Of a stretch of 64,000 bases of DNA, positions 17,339 to 25,117 are shown piece by piece. The number at the start of each line of letters is the position of its first letter. Within the stretch, counting starts at the first letter, position 1. This DNA comes from CAVOKN01 sp963696505. Its GTDB lineage: Bacteria; Pseudomonadota; Gammaproteobacteria; Burkholderiales; Rhodocyclaceae. The stretch lies in NCBI GenBank assembly GCA_963696505.1, contig CAVOKN010000006.1:1-64000 (forward strand), in the 5' to 3' direction. Below the pieces are notes generated by a model that worked only from the letters and a program-made list of their open reading frames with translations, did not search any database and was not told the DNA's origin. Both the position numbers and the translations under genes were made by a program.

Positions 17339-18316
17339 CTACGTCGGCTTCTCCACGCTGAGGTCCGCCTGCTTGCGCAGGGACAGCCACACCGAAACGC
17401 CGATGATCACGGCCACCACAGCCAGGGAAACGCCCACCGGAATCTTGTAGAGGTCGATCAGCATCATCTTGCCGCCGATGAACATCAACACCAGCGCCAG
17501 GCCGTACTTGAGCAACGAGAAGCGGTCCGCAACCCCGGCCAGCAGGAAGTACATCGCGCGCAAGCCGAGGATGGCGAAGACGTTGGAGGTCAGAACTATG
17601 AAGGGGTCGGTGGTGATGGCGAAAATGGCCGGGATCGAATCGACGGCGAAGATCAGGTCCGAGATTTCCACCAGCACCAGCACGAGGAAGAGCGGCGTCG
17701 CGTAGCGCACCACCCTCCCCGCCTCCTCCTTGAGCACGAAGAAGCGCTCGCCGTGCAGGTCGGTGGTGATCTTCATGTGGCCGCGCAGCCACTTCACGAC
17801 TCGGTTGTTTTCGAGATCCGGCTTCTCCTCGGCGAACCACCACATCTTGATGCCCGTGAGCAGCAGGAAGGCGCCGAAGACGTAGAGGATCCAGTGGAAC
17901 TGGGCGATCAGCCAGGCGCCGGCGAAAATCATCACCGTGCGCATGACGATGGCGCCAATGACGCCGTAGATCAACACGCGCTTCTGCAGTTCGAGGGGCA
18001 CGGCGAAGAACGAGAACAACATCAGCCAGACAAAGACGTTGTTAACGGCGAGTGATTTCTCGATCAGGTAGCCGGTGATGAACTCCAGCGCCTTGCTGTT
18101 GGCGATTTCGCGGCCGGCGGCGCCGTCCAGGTACCACCAAAGCACCCCGGCGAAAGCCAGCGACGCCCCCACCCACACACCCGACCAAGTGGCCGCTTCC
18201 CTGAACGACACGCGATGCTGCTTGCCGCCGCCGACCGCGAACAGGTCGATGGCCAGCATGACCAGTACGATGGCGAAGAATCCCGCCCACATCCACCACG
18301 TTCCGATGCTTTCCAT
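17339..18316 (-). CDS. TerC-family integral membrane protein (Alx/MeeY-like)
   Basis: TerC-family proteins are multi-helix membrane proteins. Several are implicated in manganese export or metal loading of secreted proteins. The 325-residue protein has at least seven hydrophobic helices, acidic intramembrane motifs (VLVMLAIDLFAVGG, LVEISDLIFAVDSIPA) and SLAVNNVFVWLMLFS, all characteristic. The ATG at 18316 follows GGAGAG. An in-frame ATG at 18412 lies inside the riboswitch aptamer region and is rejected. The yybP-ykoY riboswitch upstream predicts manganese-responsive expression and supports a manganese-related role, as for Escherichia coli Alx. Confidence 0.9.
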   Translation of the reverse strand: MESIGTWWMWAGFFAIVLVMLAIDLFAVGGGKQHRVSFREAATWSGVWVGASLAFAGVLWWYLDGAAGREIANSKALEFITGYLIEKSLAVNNVFVWLMLFSFFAVPLELQKRVLIYGVIGAIVMRTVMIFAGAWLIAQFHWILYVFGAFLLLTGIKMWWFAEEKPDLENNRVVKWLRGHMKITTDLHGERFFVLKEEAGRVVRYATPLFLVLVLVEISDLIFAVDSIPAIFAITTDPFIVLTSNVFAILGLRAMYFLLAGVADRFSLLKYGLALVLMFIGGKMMLIDLYKIPVGVSLAVVAVIIGVSVWLSLRKQADLSVEKPT

Positions 18317-18399
18317 GCCTGCTCTCCATGCAACATTCACCGATTGCCGTCGCCCGAAAGAGCGACGGCCCTTTGTCCAGCGAGGACGAAGGGCCGTTC

Positions 18400-18547
18400 G
18401 GTGTTCCGACATGGGACCTGAGCCTTCGCGGCAAAGGTCTGGCTCGCGGCATCGGTGTTCGGATGCTGCCCGGGCGCCGGAAGCCCATTTCCATACGATG
18501 GGCTTCGTATTGACGACGCCGCGGCGGAGAGCTACTCCCCCTTGGGA
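18400..18547 (-). promoter_or_regulatory. yybP-ykoY (Mn2+) riboswitch leader of the TerC gene
   Basis: Read on the minus strand, the leader contains AAGGGGGAGTAGCTCTCC near 18545-18526, then CGTCGTCAATACG, a CCGGGC segment, and GCCAGACCTTTGCCGCGAAG around 18445-18425. The conserved GGGGAGTAGC and GACCTTTGCC blocks are the defining ligand-pocket strands of the yybP-ykoY class, which senses Mn2+ and commonly precedes terC genes. A strong downstream hairpin (18365-18397: ACGGCCC and GGGCCGT arms) and a second one just before the gene probably form the expression platform. Neither is followed by a U-run, so control may be at translation or through Rho. The exact ends are estimated. Confidence 0.82.
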
Positions 18548-18554
18548 CAGGCGA

Positions 18555-18583
18555 AAGTTACCCTACCCGATCAAATCAGTCAA
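18555..18583 (-). promoter_or_regulatory. Sigma70-type promoter for riboswitch-terC
   Basis: On the minus strand TTGACT (18583-18578) and TAACTT (18560-18555) are separated by exactly 17 bases. This predicts a transcript starting near 18548, just before the riboswitch aptamer. The -35 box lies only 7 bases from the junction with the transposase fragment. Confidence 0.6.
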
Positions 18584-18589
18584 CTATAC

Positions 18590-19092
18590 TATCGACCGCC
18601 TGCGCCAAACTGAGCGTCCACTTGACCGGCAATCCAGCTCGCCCCGTCTCCGACCGCATGGAGTTGGCTGTTGGAACCAAAACCCGCCCTTCGCGCGCAG
18701 TCGAAGAGGAGCTGTCCAGCCTGCTGCGCATCGCCTTGCAGCGTGCCACCGTAGGCCAGGGTTCGGCTGCCCTGGGGGTGGGCCAGGGCGATCTTGGCCT
18801 CTTTCCATAGCAGGCTCTTTCCCTTGCGTTGGTCGCTCTGGGCGGCATCTGGCTCCATGATCGGAACCATACCGCCATCCATCTCCGCGACGACCCACTC
18901 CTCTCCAGGCTCCTCTGGCCAAGTCTCCAACCGCTCGGCGGTTTCGAACATCTTCTCGGCGTGTCCGAGCGTGATGCGCCGAATCACGCTCTCGCTGAGC
19001 AGGACGCCATAGTGCTCGACCAGCTTGTCCATCGCCTGGGCAAAGGGGACGTCCGCGGCAAAGTCTGTCACCACCCGCTGCAGGGCACGCGA
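18590..19092 (-). pseudogene. Internal fragment of the ISKra4-family transposase
   Basis: These 503 bases match 256-758 of the element at the start of the window with a single difference (C at 379, T at 18713; R to Q in the protein). It encodes HYGVLLSESVIRRITLGHAE, VVAEMDGGMVP and AVGDGASWIAGQVDAQFG, but lacks both ends of the element, the N-terminal frame, and everything from DFWHVCDYL onward. It is a dead piece. Its inner junction sits directly upstream of the terC promoter. Confidence 0.9.
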
Positions 19093-19368
19093 ACTCCGGG
19101 CAGTCCTGGGGGCTCCCCGTGCCGGTATGCCGGACTGGGGCGGCGTAACATCCGAAGGTGATTCGTAGCCGACCGCGGTTCAATGACACCCGAGAATGTT
19201 CCATTCGCCGTCATCTGGTACGAGGGCCCGACCGCAGCGGCCCGGGCTCTCGGCGTCGAAGTGCAACTGCCGGAACTCGGCATCGCAGACCGCGACCATT
19301 GGGCGTGAATCGAGCCGGGCTGGCCGCGGCGCAGCAGCGGCTCTCGCCCACCCGACTCGACCATTCAC
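19093..19368. other. Gap with a possible gene remnant
   Basis: There is no convincing gene in these 276 bases. A plus-strand 41-codon frame at 19183-19308 (MTPENVPFAVIWYEG, then AAARALGVEVQLPEL) resembles a piece of an ABC-transporter substrate-binding protein. It has no ribosome-binding site and is too short to call. The stretch may be debris left by the rearrangement that brought in the transposase fragment. Confidence 0.25.
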
Positions 19369-19740
19369 TTAGCGGTTTGCACGATCGAGCAACTCCGTGT
19401 CGGCATGATCGTAGGCAGGCGCGCAGCAGCAGAGCAGACGCAGTGGACCCGGACCGACAGACTCGACGCAGTGCGGCGTTCCAGGCGGAATGCAAACGGT
19501 GTCACCGGGATGGACGGCGAAGCGCTCGTCCCCAAGGGTCATCAGGCCTTCGCCGGCAGTGACGTGGTACAGCTCCTCGGTGACATGGTGGCGGTGCAGG
19601 AGGGTCTTGCCGCCGGGGGGAATGGTGGCCTCCGCGAGGCTCTGGGCCTGATTCCCATGGACTGACGGGTGTATCAGTTCCCTGATCTCGGAGCCGTCTT
19701 TCGTGATGTAGGCTGCCACGCCGGAGTAAGTCTGTCTCAT
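19369..19740 (-). CDS. Single-domain cupin protein
   Basis: This 123-residue protein is a small cupin beta-barrel, a fold that usually binds a divalent metal. The metal-binding motifs are visible: GGKTLLHRHHVTEELYHVTAGEG (histidines and glutamate of motif 1) and HPGDTVCIPPGTPHCVES (motif 2). The start MRQTYSGVAAY at 19740 is the first plausible ATG. The C-terminus carries CCC, which could be structural. It follows the zinc-ribbon gene by 56 bases on the same strand, so they may be cotranscribed. The substrate or role cannot be told from the sequence. Confidence 0.8.
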   Translation of the reverse strand: MRQTYSGVAAYITKDGSEIRELIHPSVHGNQAQSLAEATIPPGGKTLLHRHHVTEELYHVTAGEGLMTLGDERFAVHPGDTVCIPPGTPHCVESVGPGPLRLLCCCAPAYDHADTELLDRANR

Positions 19741-19796
19741 TGGCGAAGATTCGCGAATCGCTCGTTCGCGCCGCTTGGCGCTTGCGGCGCGATCCC

Positions 19797-20525
19797 CTAG
19801 CGCAGCAGCCTCCAGACGATCTCGACCCCGGAAACAATCAGGTCGCCGATGTCCGGACCGGCGGCCGCGCCACGCTCGCGCTGCCGCCGGTTGCGGTCGC
19901 GCTCGCTCATGAGGATGGCATCGGCGAGACCCTGGGGATCGAGGGTCTGGCTGCGAATCTCGGCCTGCCGGTAGCCGGCTAGGGCTTTCTCCACGGCTTC
20001 GGGGTCGAGGATCGCCAGCGGCGATCGGCAATGGCCGCACGCGGCCTCGGTCCGGATTTCCACCGGCGCGCCGCAGCTTGCGCAGCGAACAACCTCGATG
20101 CGCACCTTGAGGGCGGCGATCTCGGATCCGGTGAGCTGACGGACGAAGCCCTTTTCGATCATCAACTGGGCAAAAGTCGTGAAGCGCCCGTGCCGCTGCA
20201 GGCAATGGTGGTAATTGAAGGTGCCGCCCTTCACCCGGTCCAGGCCGTGAAGCAGCCCCTCGCCGCAGCGCGGGCAGCACATCTCGTCGGCCAGGGCCGT
20301 GCGCGCATCGTCGCGGTGTTCGTGGATCAAGCGAAACAGTTCCACCACCCCGCCGGGCGAGATCTGGAGGCTTTCGAACTCGTCGAACCAGATGCCCTGG
20401 CAGTGGAAGCAGAGGTCGAGTTCGACCTCGCCCATCACCTTGCGCGGTAACCGGTGGCGGGTCATTGCCGACTGACACGATGGGCAGGCAAGCGCGGATG
20501 CCCTGCCCTCGCCGCCGGTTGTCAT
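19797..20525 (-). CDS. zf-TFIIB-type zinc-ribbon protein
   Basis: This 242-residue protein carries cysteine pairs typical of zinc ribbons: CPSCQSAM with LCFHCQGIWFDEFE (the zf-TFIIB signature, about 14-50), CCPRCGEGLL with NYHHCLQRHGRF, and CASCGAPVEIRTEAACGHCRSPL. The C-terminus is helical with a basic segment (SERDRNRRQRERG) and the hydrophobic tail VSGVEIVWRLL. The function of such proteins is unknown. The start MTTGGEGRASALACPSC at 20525 is preferred; longer versions run into the arsR promoter region. It is divergent from arsR and probably cotranscribed with the cupin gene. Confidence 0.75.
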   Translation of the reverse strand: MTTGGEGRASALACPSCQSAMTRHRLPRKVMGEVELDLCFHCQGIWFDEFESLQISPGGVVELFRLIHEHRDDARTALADEMCCPRCGEGLLHGLDRVKGGTFNYHHCLQRHGRFTTFAQLMIEKGFVRQLTGSEIAALKVRIEVVRCASCGAPVEIRTEAACGHCRSPLAILDPEAVEKALAGYRQAEIRSQTLDPQGLADAILMSERDRNRRQRERGAAAGPDIGDLIVSGVEIVWRLLR

Positions 20526-20682
20526 TGCTTCGGTCACCGCTGTGGAGTCATGGATTGCTTGTGGGTCGCTGTTCGTCTGCGTTGCCGGATCATTTGGTTT
20601 CCCGCCAAGCGTCGCCGGCCGGAGTATAGCCACCGGCGTGCCGCCTGGCGACGGGGAATCGGCACCAAGATCGGCAGCGAGA

Positions 20683-20711
20683 TTGACGCCGGATATTGTT
20701 TCGACAATACT
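20683..20711 (+). promoter_or_regulatory. arsR promoter with overlapping operator
   Basis: TTGACG (20683-20688) and AATACT (20706-20711) have a 17-base spacer. The inverted repeat TATTGT-TTCG-ACAATA (20694-20709) fills the spacer and runs into the -10 box, as expected for ArsR repression. Transcription from this -10 would start around 20718, the A of the arsR ATG, so the message looks leaderless. No Shine-Dalgarno sequence is present. Confidence 0.6.
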
Positions 20712-20717
20712 CAAAAC

Positions 20718-21083
20718 ATGGAATTGAGCGCCACTGCCGTTCGCCTCGCCGCCCTCGGCCACGAAACCCGTCTCGCGATCTTTCGCCTGCTGGTCCAGGC
20801 CGGCCCCGAGGGCGTCAATGCCGGTCTGATCGGAGAGCGCTTGGGGATTGCCCCGGCCACCCTGTCCTTCCACCTCGCGCACCTGAGCCGTGTCGGCCTG
20901 ATCAGGGGTCGGCAGGAAGGACGCTTCATCTACTACGCCGCCGAGTACGCCACGATGGACGAACTGATCGCCTATCTCACCGACAACTGCTGCCAGGGCG
21001 GGCAGTGCCTGCCGCGAACGGCCGCTGCCCAGTCAACCACCCGGCGCCGCCAGAAAGTCTGCGCCACCGAGGAGAATTCCTGA
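20718..21083 (+). CDS. arsR: ArsR-family metalloregulatory repressor
   Basis: ArsR represses the arsenic operon and leaves DNA when arsenite binds. The 121-residue winged-helix protein shows LGHETRLAIFRLLVQAGPEG, the recognition helix IAPATLSFHLAHLSRVGLI, and the wing GRQEGRFIYYAA. The N-terminal metal site CxC of the E. coli type is absent. Instead the C-terminal region has NCCQGGQC, which is the likely As(III)-binding cysteine group. It starts the operon arsR-arsC-acr3 and shares one base with arsC (TGATG). Confidence 0.92.
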   Translation: MELSATAVRLAALGHETRLAIFRLLVQAGPEGVNAGLIGERLGIAPATLSFHLAHLSRVGLIRGRQEGRFIYYAAEYATMDELIAYLTDNCCQGGQCLPRTAAAQSTTRRRQKVCATEENS

Positions 21084-21589
21084 TGTCCGATCGCATCTTC
21101 AACGTGCTGTTCCTGTGCACCGGCAATTCGGCGCGCAGCATCCTGGCGGAGGCCACGCTCAACGCCATGGGCCGGGGCCGCTTCAAGGCATTCTCCGCCG
21201 GCAGCCACCCGGCAGGCAGGGTCAATCCCTACGCCATCGAGTTGCTGCAGAAGAACCGCCTGCCCACCGAGGATCTGCGCAGCAAGAGTTGGGACGAGTT
21301 CGCTGCGCCCGAGGCACCCAAACTCGATTTCGTGTTCACCGTCTGTGACAACGCTGCCGGCGAGGTCTGCCCAATCTGGCCCGGCAAGCCGATGAGCGCC
21401 CACTGGGGCGTGCCAGACCCAGCGGCAGTGGAGGGCACCGACGAGGCCAAACGCAAGGCTTTCTTCACCGCCTGGAGCCAGCTTCAGCACCGCATCTCGA
21501 TTTTCGTCAGCCTGCCGATGGACAAGCTCGACCGCCTGACGCTGCTGCGGCGCCTGGAAGAGATCGGGAAGAGCCGGGAAGCGCCATGA
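21083..21589 (+). CDS. arsC: Arsenate reductase, low-molecular-weight phosphatase type
   Basis: This enzyme reduces arsenate to arsenite for export. The 168-residue protein has the P-loop FLCTGNSARS (C-x5-R) at about 11-20, and FVFTVCDNAAGEVCPIWPG carrying the additional cysteines used in the thiol relay. The aspartate motif WGVPDPAA is present. The ATG at 21083 follows GAGGAGA and overlaps the arsR stop by one base. It overlaps acr3 by four bases (ATGA), so the three genes should be translated together. Confidence 0.93.
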   Translation: MSDRIFNVLFLCTGNSARSILAEATLNAMGRGRFKAFSAGSHPAGRVNPYAIELLQKNRLPTEDLRSKSWDEFAAPEAPKLDFVFTVCDNAAGEVCPIWPGKPMSAHWGVPDPAAVEGTDEAKRKAFFTAWSQLQHRISIFVSLPMDKLDRLTLLRRLEEIGKSREAP

Positions 21590-22662
21590 GCGCGCAATGC
21601 GAAGTCGCCGCCAAACAGGCGGCCGGCGCGCCGCTGAGCGTGTTCGAGCGCTACCTCACGGTCTGGGTGGCGCTGTGCATCGTCACCGGCATCGTCCTTG
21701 GGCAGATCCTGCCCGGTTTCTTCCGGGCGGTGGGGCGCATGGAAGTGGCGCAGGTGAACATCCCGGTCGGCCTGCTGATCTGGGTGATGATCATCCCCAT
21801 GCTGCTGAAGATCGATTTCGGTGCGCTGCACCAAGTACGTGGCCACTGGAAGGGGATCGGCGTCACCCTGTTCATCAACTGGGCGGTCAAGCCCTTCTCC
21901 ATGGCGCTGCTGGCCTGGATCTTCATCCGCCAGGTGTTCGCGCCCTACCTGCCGGCGCAGCAACTCGACAGCTATGTGGCGGGCCTGATCCTGCTCGCCG
22001 CCGCGCCTTGTACCGCCATGGTCTTCGTCTGGAGCCGGCTCTCGAACGGCGACCCCTACTTCACGCTGTCGCAGGTGGCGCTCAACGACACCATCATGAT
22101 CTTCGCCTTCGCGCCCATCGTCGGGCTGCTGCTGGGCATCTCGGCGATTACGGTGCCCTGGGGCACGCTGTTCACATCGGTGGTCCTGTACATCGTGATC
22201 CCCGTGATCCTCGCCCAGCTCTGGCGCAGGTCGCTGCTGGCCAAGGGCGAAGCTCACTTCCAGGCGGCGCTGGCGAAGATGGGACCGTTGTCCATCGCGG
22301 CGCTGCTGGTGACGCTGGTGCTGCTGTTCGCCTTCCAGGGCGAGGCCATCCTCAAGCAGCCGCTGGTCATCGCCATGCTGGCGGTGCCGATCCTGGTGCA
22401 GGTGTTCTTCAATTCTTCGCTGGCCTACTGGCTCAATCGCAAGGTGGGCGAGAAGCACAACGTGGCCTGCCCCTCGGCATTGATCGGCGCGTCGAACTTT
22501 TTCGAACTGGCGGTGGCCGCCGCCATCAGCCTGTTCGGCTTCGAGTCCGGGGCGGCGCTCGCCACCGTGGTGGGCGTGCTGATCGAGGTGCCGGTGATGC
22601 TGCTGGTGGTGAGGGCAGTCAATGCCACCAAAGGCTGGTACGAGGCGCCTTCCGGCGGCTGA
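21586..22662 (+). CDS. acr3: ACR3-family arsenite efflux transporter
   Basis: This inner-membrane arsenite exporter of the bile/arsenite/riboflavin transporter superfamily has 358 residues and about ten hydrophobic helices. Signature motifs are visible: IIPMLLKIDFGAL, AAAPCTAMVFVWSRLSNGDP with the conserved cysteine thought to take part in arsenite transport, and CPSALIGASNFFELAVAAAI near the C-terminus. It completes the arsR-arsC-acr3 operon. It is often annotated arsB, but the motifs are those of ACR3. Confidence 0.93.
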   Translation: MSAQCEVAAKQAAGAPLSVFERYLTVWVALCIVTGIVLGQILPGFFRAVGRMEVAQVNIPVGLLIWVMIIPMLLKIDFGALHQVRGHWKGIGVTLFINWAVKPFSMALLAWIFIRQVFAPYLPAQQLDSYVAGLILLAAAPCTAMVFVWSRLSNGDPYFTLSQVALNDTIMIFAFAPIVGLLLGISAITVPWGTLFTSVVLYIVIPVILAQLWRRSLLAKGEAHFQAALAKMGPLSIAALLVTLVLLFAFQGEAILKQPLVIAMLAVPILVQVFFNSSLAYWLNRKVGEKHNVACPSALIGASNFFELAVAAAISLFGFESGAALATVVGVLIEVPVMLLVVRAVNATKGWYEAPSGG

Positions 22663-22703
22663 CTTTCGGTGTACCTGATTGGGGCCGCGCTACCATTCGC
22701 CTC

Positions 22704-23858
22704 ATGGAAAGGCGCATCGCCCACCTCGACATGGACGCCTTCTACGCGTCCGTGGAGCTCCTGCGTTATCCCCAACTCAGGGGCTTGCCGCTGGTAGTGG
22801 GCGGTCGGGGCCGGCTGACCGATCCCCCGCCCTTGCGACCGGAGGACTTCCCCTGCCTGCGCGATTACCGCGGCCGTGGGGTCGCCACCACCGCAAGCTA
22901 CGAGGCGCGAGGACTGGGAGTGCATTCCGCGATGGGCCTGATGAAGGCGGGGGCGCTGGCGCCCGGCGCGATCCTGCTGCCTGCGGACTTCCCGGAATAC
23001 AGCCGCTGCTCCCGCCTGTTCAAGGCGGCAGTCGCCGAAATCGCTCCGTGCATCGAGGATCGCGGCATCGACGAAATCTACATCGACCTGACCGAAGTCG
23101 AGGGTGAGACGCGGAATCTGGCGCAGCGGATCAAGGATGCGGTGCGCGGTGCGACCGGCCTATCGTGCTCGATCGGCGTCAGCCCCAACAAGCTGCTGGC
23201 CAAGATCGCATCGGACCTCGAAAAGCCCGACGGCCTCACCCTGCTCGATCACGCCAATCTGCAGCATCGAGTGTGGCCGCTGCCGGTACGCAAGATCAAC
23301 GGCATCGGGCCCAAGGCAAGCGCGCGCCTCGCCAAACTGGGAATCACGACGATCGGCGAACTGGCGGGGGCCGATGCCCACCTGCTCCAGTCGCACTTTG
23401 GCCCGAATTACGGGATCTGGCTGCACCAGGCCGCGCAAGGCGTGGATGACCGTCCGCTGGTGACGCGGTCGGAGCCGAAATCAGTCAGTCGCGAGACCAC
23501 CTTCGAGCGCGATCTGCATCCGCGCCACGACCGTGCCGCCCTGTCGGAGCTATTCACGGCGCTATGCCGGCGCGTTTCCGACGACCTGAAGCGCAAGGGT
23601 TACCGCGGGCGCACCATAGGCATCAAGCTGCGCTACGAGGACTTCCGAACGGTGACCCGCGACTACAGTCTGGCCACATCCAGCGACGATCCACGAGTCA
23701 TACGAGAGGCAGCCGCCGAGTGCCTGCGACGGGTGCCGCTGGATCGCAGGCTGCGCCTGCTGGGGGTGCGGGTGAGCGGTCTGACTGCACTCGCTCCGGA
23801 GCCGAGTGCCGCGGCCTCGCTCCAGGGAGTGCTACCGCTGGCGTATGCCGGCGGCTGA
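22704..23858 (+). CDS. dinB: DNA polymerase IV (Y family)
   Basis: DinB is a translesion polymerase without proofreading. The 384-residue protein begins MERRIAHLDMDAFYASVELL with the catalytic aspartate motif, and has TTASYEARGLGVHSAMG, EDRGIDEIYIDLTEVEG (catalytic D and E), SIGVSPNKLLAKIASDLEKP, the helix-hairpin-helix KINGIGPKASARLAKLGI and the little-finger domain with SVSRETTFERDL. The C-terminal SLQGVLPLAYAGG resembles a degenerate beta-clamp-binding motif. The gene lies 41 bases after acr3 and its 3' end overlaps the convergent diguanylate cyclase gene by 27 bases. Confidence 0.93.
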   Translation: MERRIAHLDMDAFYASVELLRYPQLRGLPLVVGGRGRLTDPPPLRPEDFPCLRDYRGRGVATTASYEARGLGVHSAMGLMKAGALAPGAILLPADFPEYSRCSRLFKAAVAEIAPCIEDRGIDEIYIDLTEVEGETRNLAQRIKDAVRGATGLSCSIGVSPNKLLAKIASDLEKPDGLTLLDHANLQHRVWPLPVRKINGIGPKASARLAKLGITTIGELAGADAHLLQSHFGPNYGIWLHQAAQGVDDRPLVTRSEPKSVSRETTFERDLHPRHDRAALSELFTALCRRVSDDLKRKGYRGRTIGIKLRYEDFRTVTRDYSLATSSDDPRVIREAAAECLRRVPLDRRLRLLGVRVSGLTALAPEPSAAASLQGVLPLAYAGG

Positions 23859-25064
23859 CCCCGGCGCACGCAGCAGCGAACGGACGGGCCTCGCCCGGCG
23901 CAAGCCGTACTTGGCAGCGGCGCCCCGCAGCGCCTCCTGACAAACGCCCACCCAACTGCGCGAGGGCATGGCACTGGCATGGCTCACGACGCGATTGCGT
24001 CCTGTCTGCTTGGCGCGGTAGAGCGCGCGGTCGGCGGCGGTAACGAGATCCGCTGCCAGGGACTCGGTCCCCTGTCCCGCCGCCGCAGCCGGCAGTTGCG
24101 CGATGCCTATCGAGACAGTGACCGGCAGCGGTGCGCCGGCGCCGACTTCGAAGGGCCAGGCCGCAACGGCCGAGCGGATTCGCTCGGCGATGTCGAAGGC
24201 ATGGCGCAGGCCGGTCTGGGGCAGCAGTGCAACGAACTCCTCGCCACCGAAGCGCGCCAGCACGTCGCTGCCACGCAAGCCGGCGCGGGCGAGCTGGCCG
24301 ACCCGACGCAGCACGTCGTCGCCCGCCGGGTGGCCGAAGCTGTCGTTGATGCGCTTGAAGCGGTCGATGTCGAGGAACAGGCAGGCCAGAGGCTGGCCGT
24401 GACGGCGCGCCGCAATGATTTCCTCCTCGCAGCGGCTTTCGAAATAGCGACGGTTGTTGAGGCCGGTGAGGGGGTCGGTCAGGCCCATCAGCCTGATGCG
24501 CTCGTGATTCACCGCACTGTCCAGACACACCGCGACGATCGCGGCGAGCCTCGATAGAAAGTCGGTGCCGCTTCCGGGGCTGAATCGCTCCGGTGCCCGG
24601 CTGCCCAGGCTCAAGCTGCCGATCAATTGGCCGCGGCTGATCAGCGGCAGCAGCGCCACCGAGGCAATTTCGGCCGAACCGGGAAACAGCGAGCCTTGGC
24701 TACCCGGTTCGATCCTGTGCAAGGCGGGTTCCATGCTGCCCTGGTGCAGCCGCTCGATCGGCGCCGTCAACGCCAGCAGATCGAGCCCATCGAGGGCGCC
24801 GGCGGCCTGGGAATCGGACTCGAGTATGCGGGCAATTTCGTAGTCCGGATCGACGAGGGACAGCGAGACGGCATCCAGCTCGAATGCCTCGCGATAGTGG
24901 TCGAGGATGAGGCGGACCGCCTCGCCGAGGGACCGGGTACCGATCAGTCGCCGCTCGATCTGATCGAAGCGGCGAAGCTTTTCCTCATTGCGGCGCGCTT
25001 CTGCAAGTAAATCATCGAGTTGCTGGCGCAGTGCCGCATTCTCGGTGCGCAGGGCATTTTCCAT
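23832..25064 (-). CDS. DUF484/GAF-like sensor diguanylate cyclase (GGDEF)
   Basis: This enzyme is predicted to make cyclic di-GMP from two GTP. The N-terminal coiled coil (NALRTENAALRQQLDDLLAE) leads into a GAF-like DUF484 domain up to about residue 210. The GGDEF domain follows: DPLTGLNNRRYFE, FLDIDRFKRINDSFGHPAGD and the active site RFGGEEFVALLPQ. RGSD lies five residues before GGEEF and matches the RxxD inhibitory site, so feedback inhibition by product is likely. The start at 25064 (MENALRTENA) is chosen over a longer version that overlaps the def gene. It sits 53 bases downstream of def on the same strand. Confidence 0.9.
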   Translation of the reverse strand: MENALRTENAALRQQLDDLLAEARRNEEKLRRFDQIERRLIGTRSLGEAVRLILDHYREAFELDAVSLSLVDPDYEIARILESDSQAAGALDGLDLLALTAPIERLHQGSMEPALHRIEPGSQGSLFPGSAEIASVALLPLISRGQLIGSLSLGSRAPERFSPGSGTDFLSRLAAIVAVCLDSAVNHERIRLMGLTDPLTGLNNRRYFESRCEEEIIAARRHGQPLACLFLDIDRFKRINDSFGHPAGDDVLRRVGQLARAGLRGSDVLARFGGEEFVALLPQTGLRHAFDIAERIRSAVAAWPFEVGAGAPLPVTVSIGIAQLPAAAAGQGTESLAADLVTAADRALYRAKQTGRNRVVSHASAMPSRSWVGVCQEALRGAAAKYGLRRARPVRSLLRAPGSAAGIRQR

Positions 25065-25117
25065 CCTCGCCCTATCGGCAATCGCCTGCGAGCCTTTAGG
25101 CGCCTGCCATGGCGCCG

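Noticed and set aside
17190..17340. rpsB-linked promoter or gene upstream of map
   Set aside because: The usual rpsB neighbour is not here; the gap only holds an AT-rich palindrome.
18317..18412. N-terminal extension of the TerC protein to an ATG at 18412
   Set aside because: The extra residues are basic and not membrane-like, overlap the riboswitch expression platform, and the ATG at 18316 has a good ribosome-binding site.
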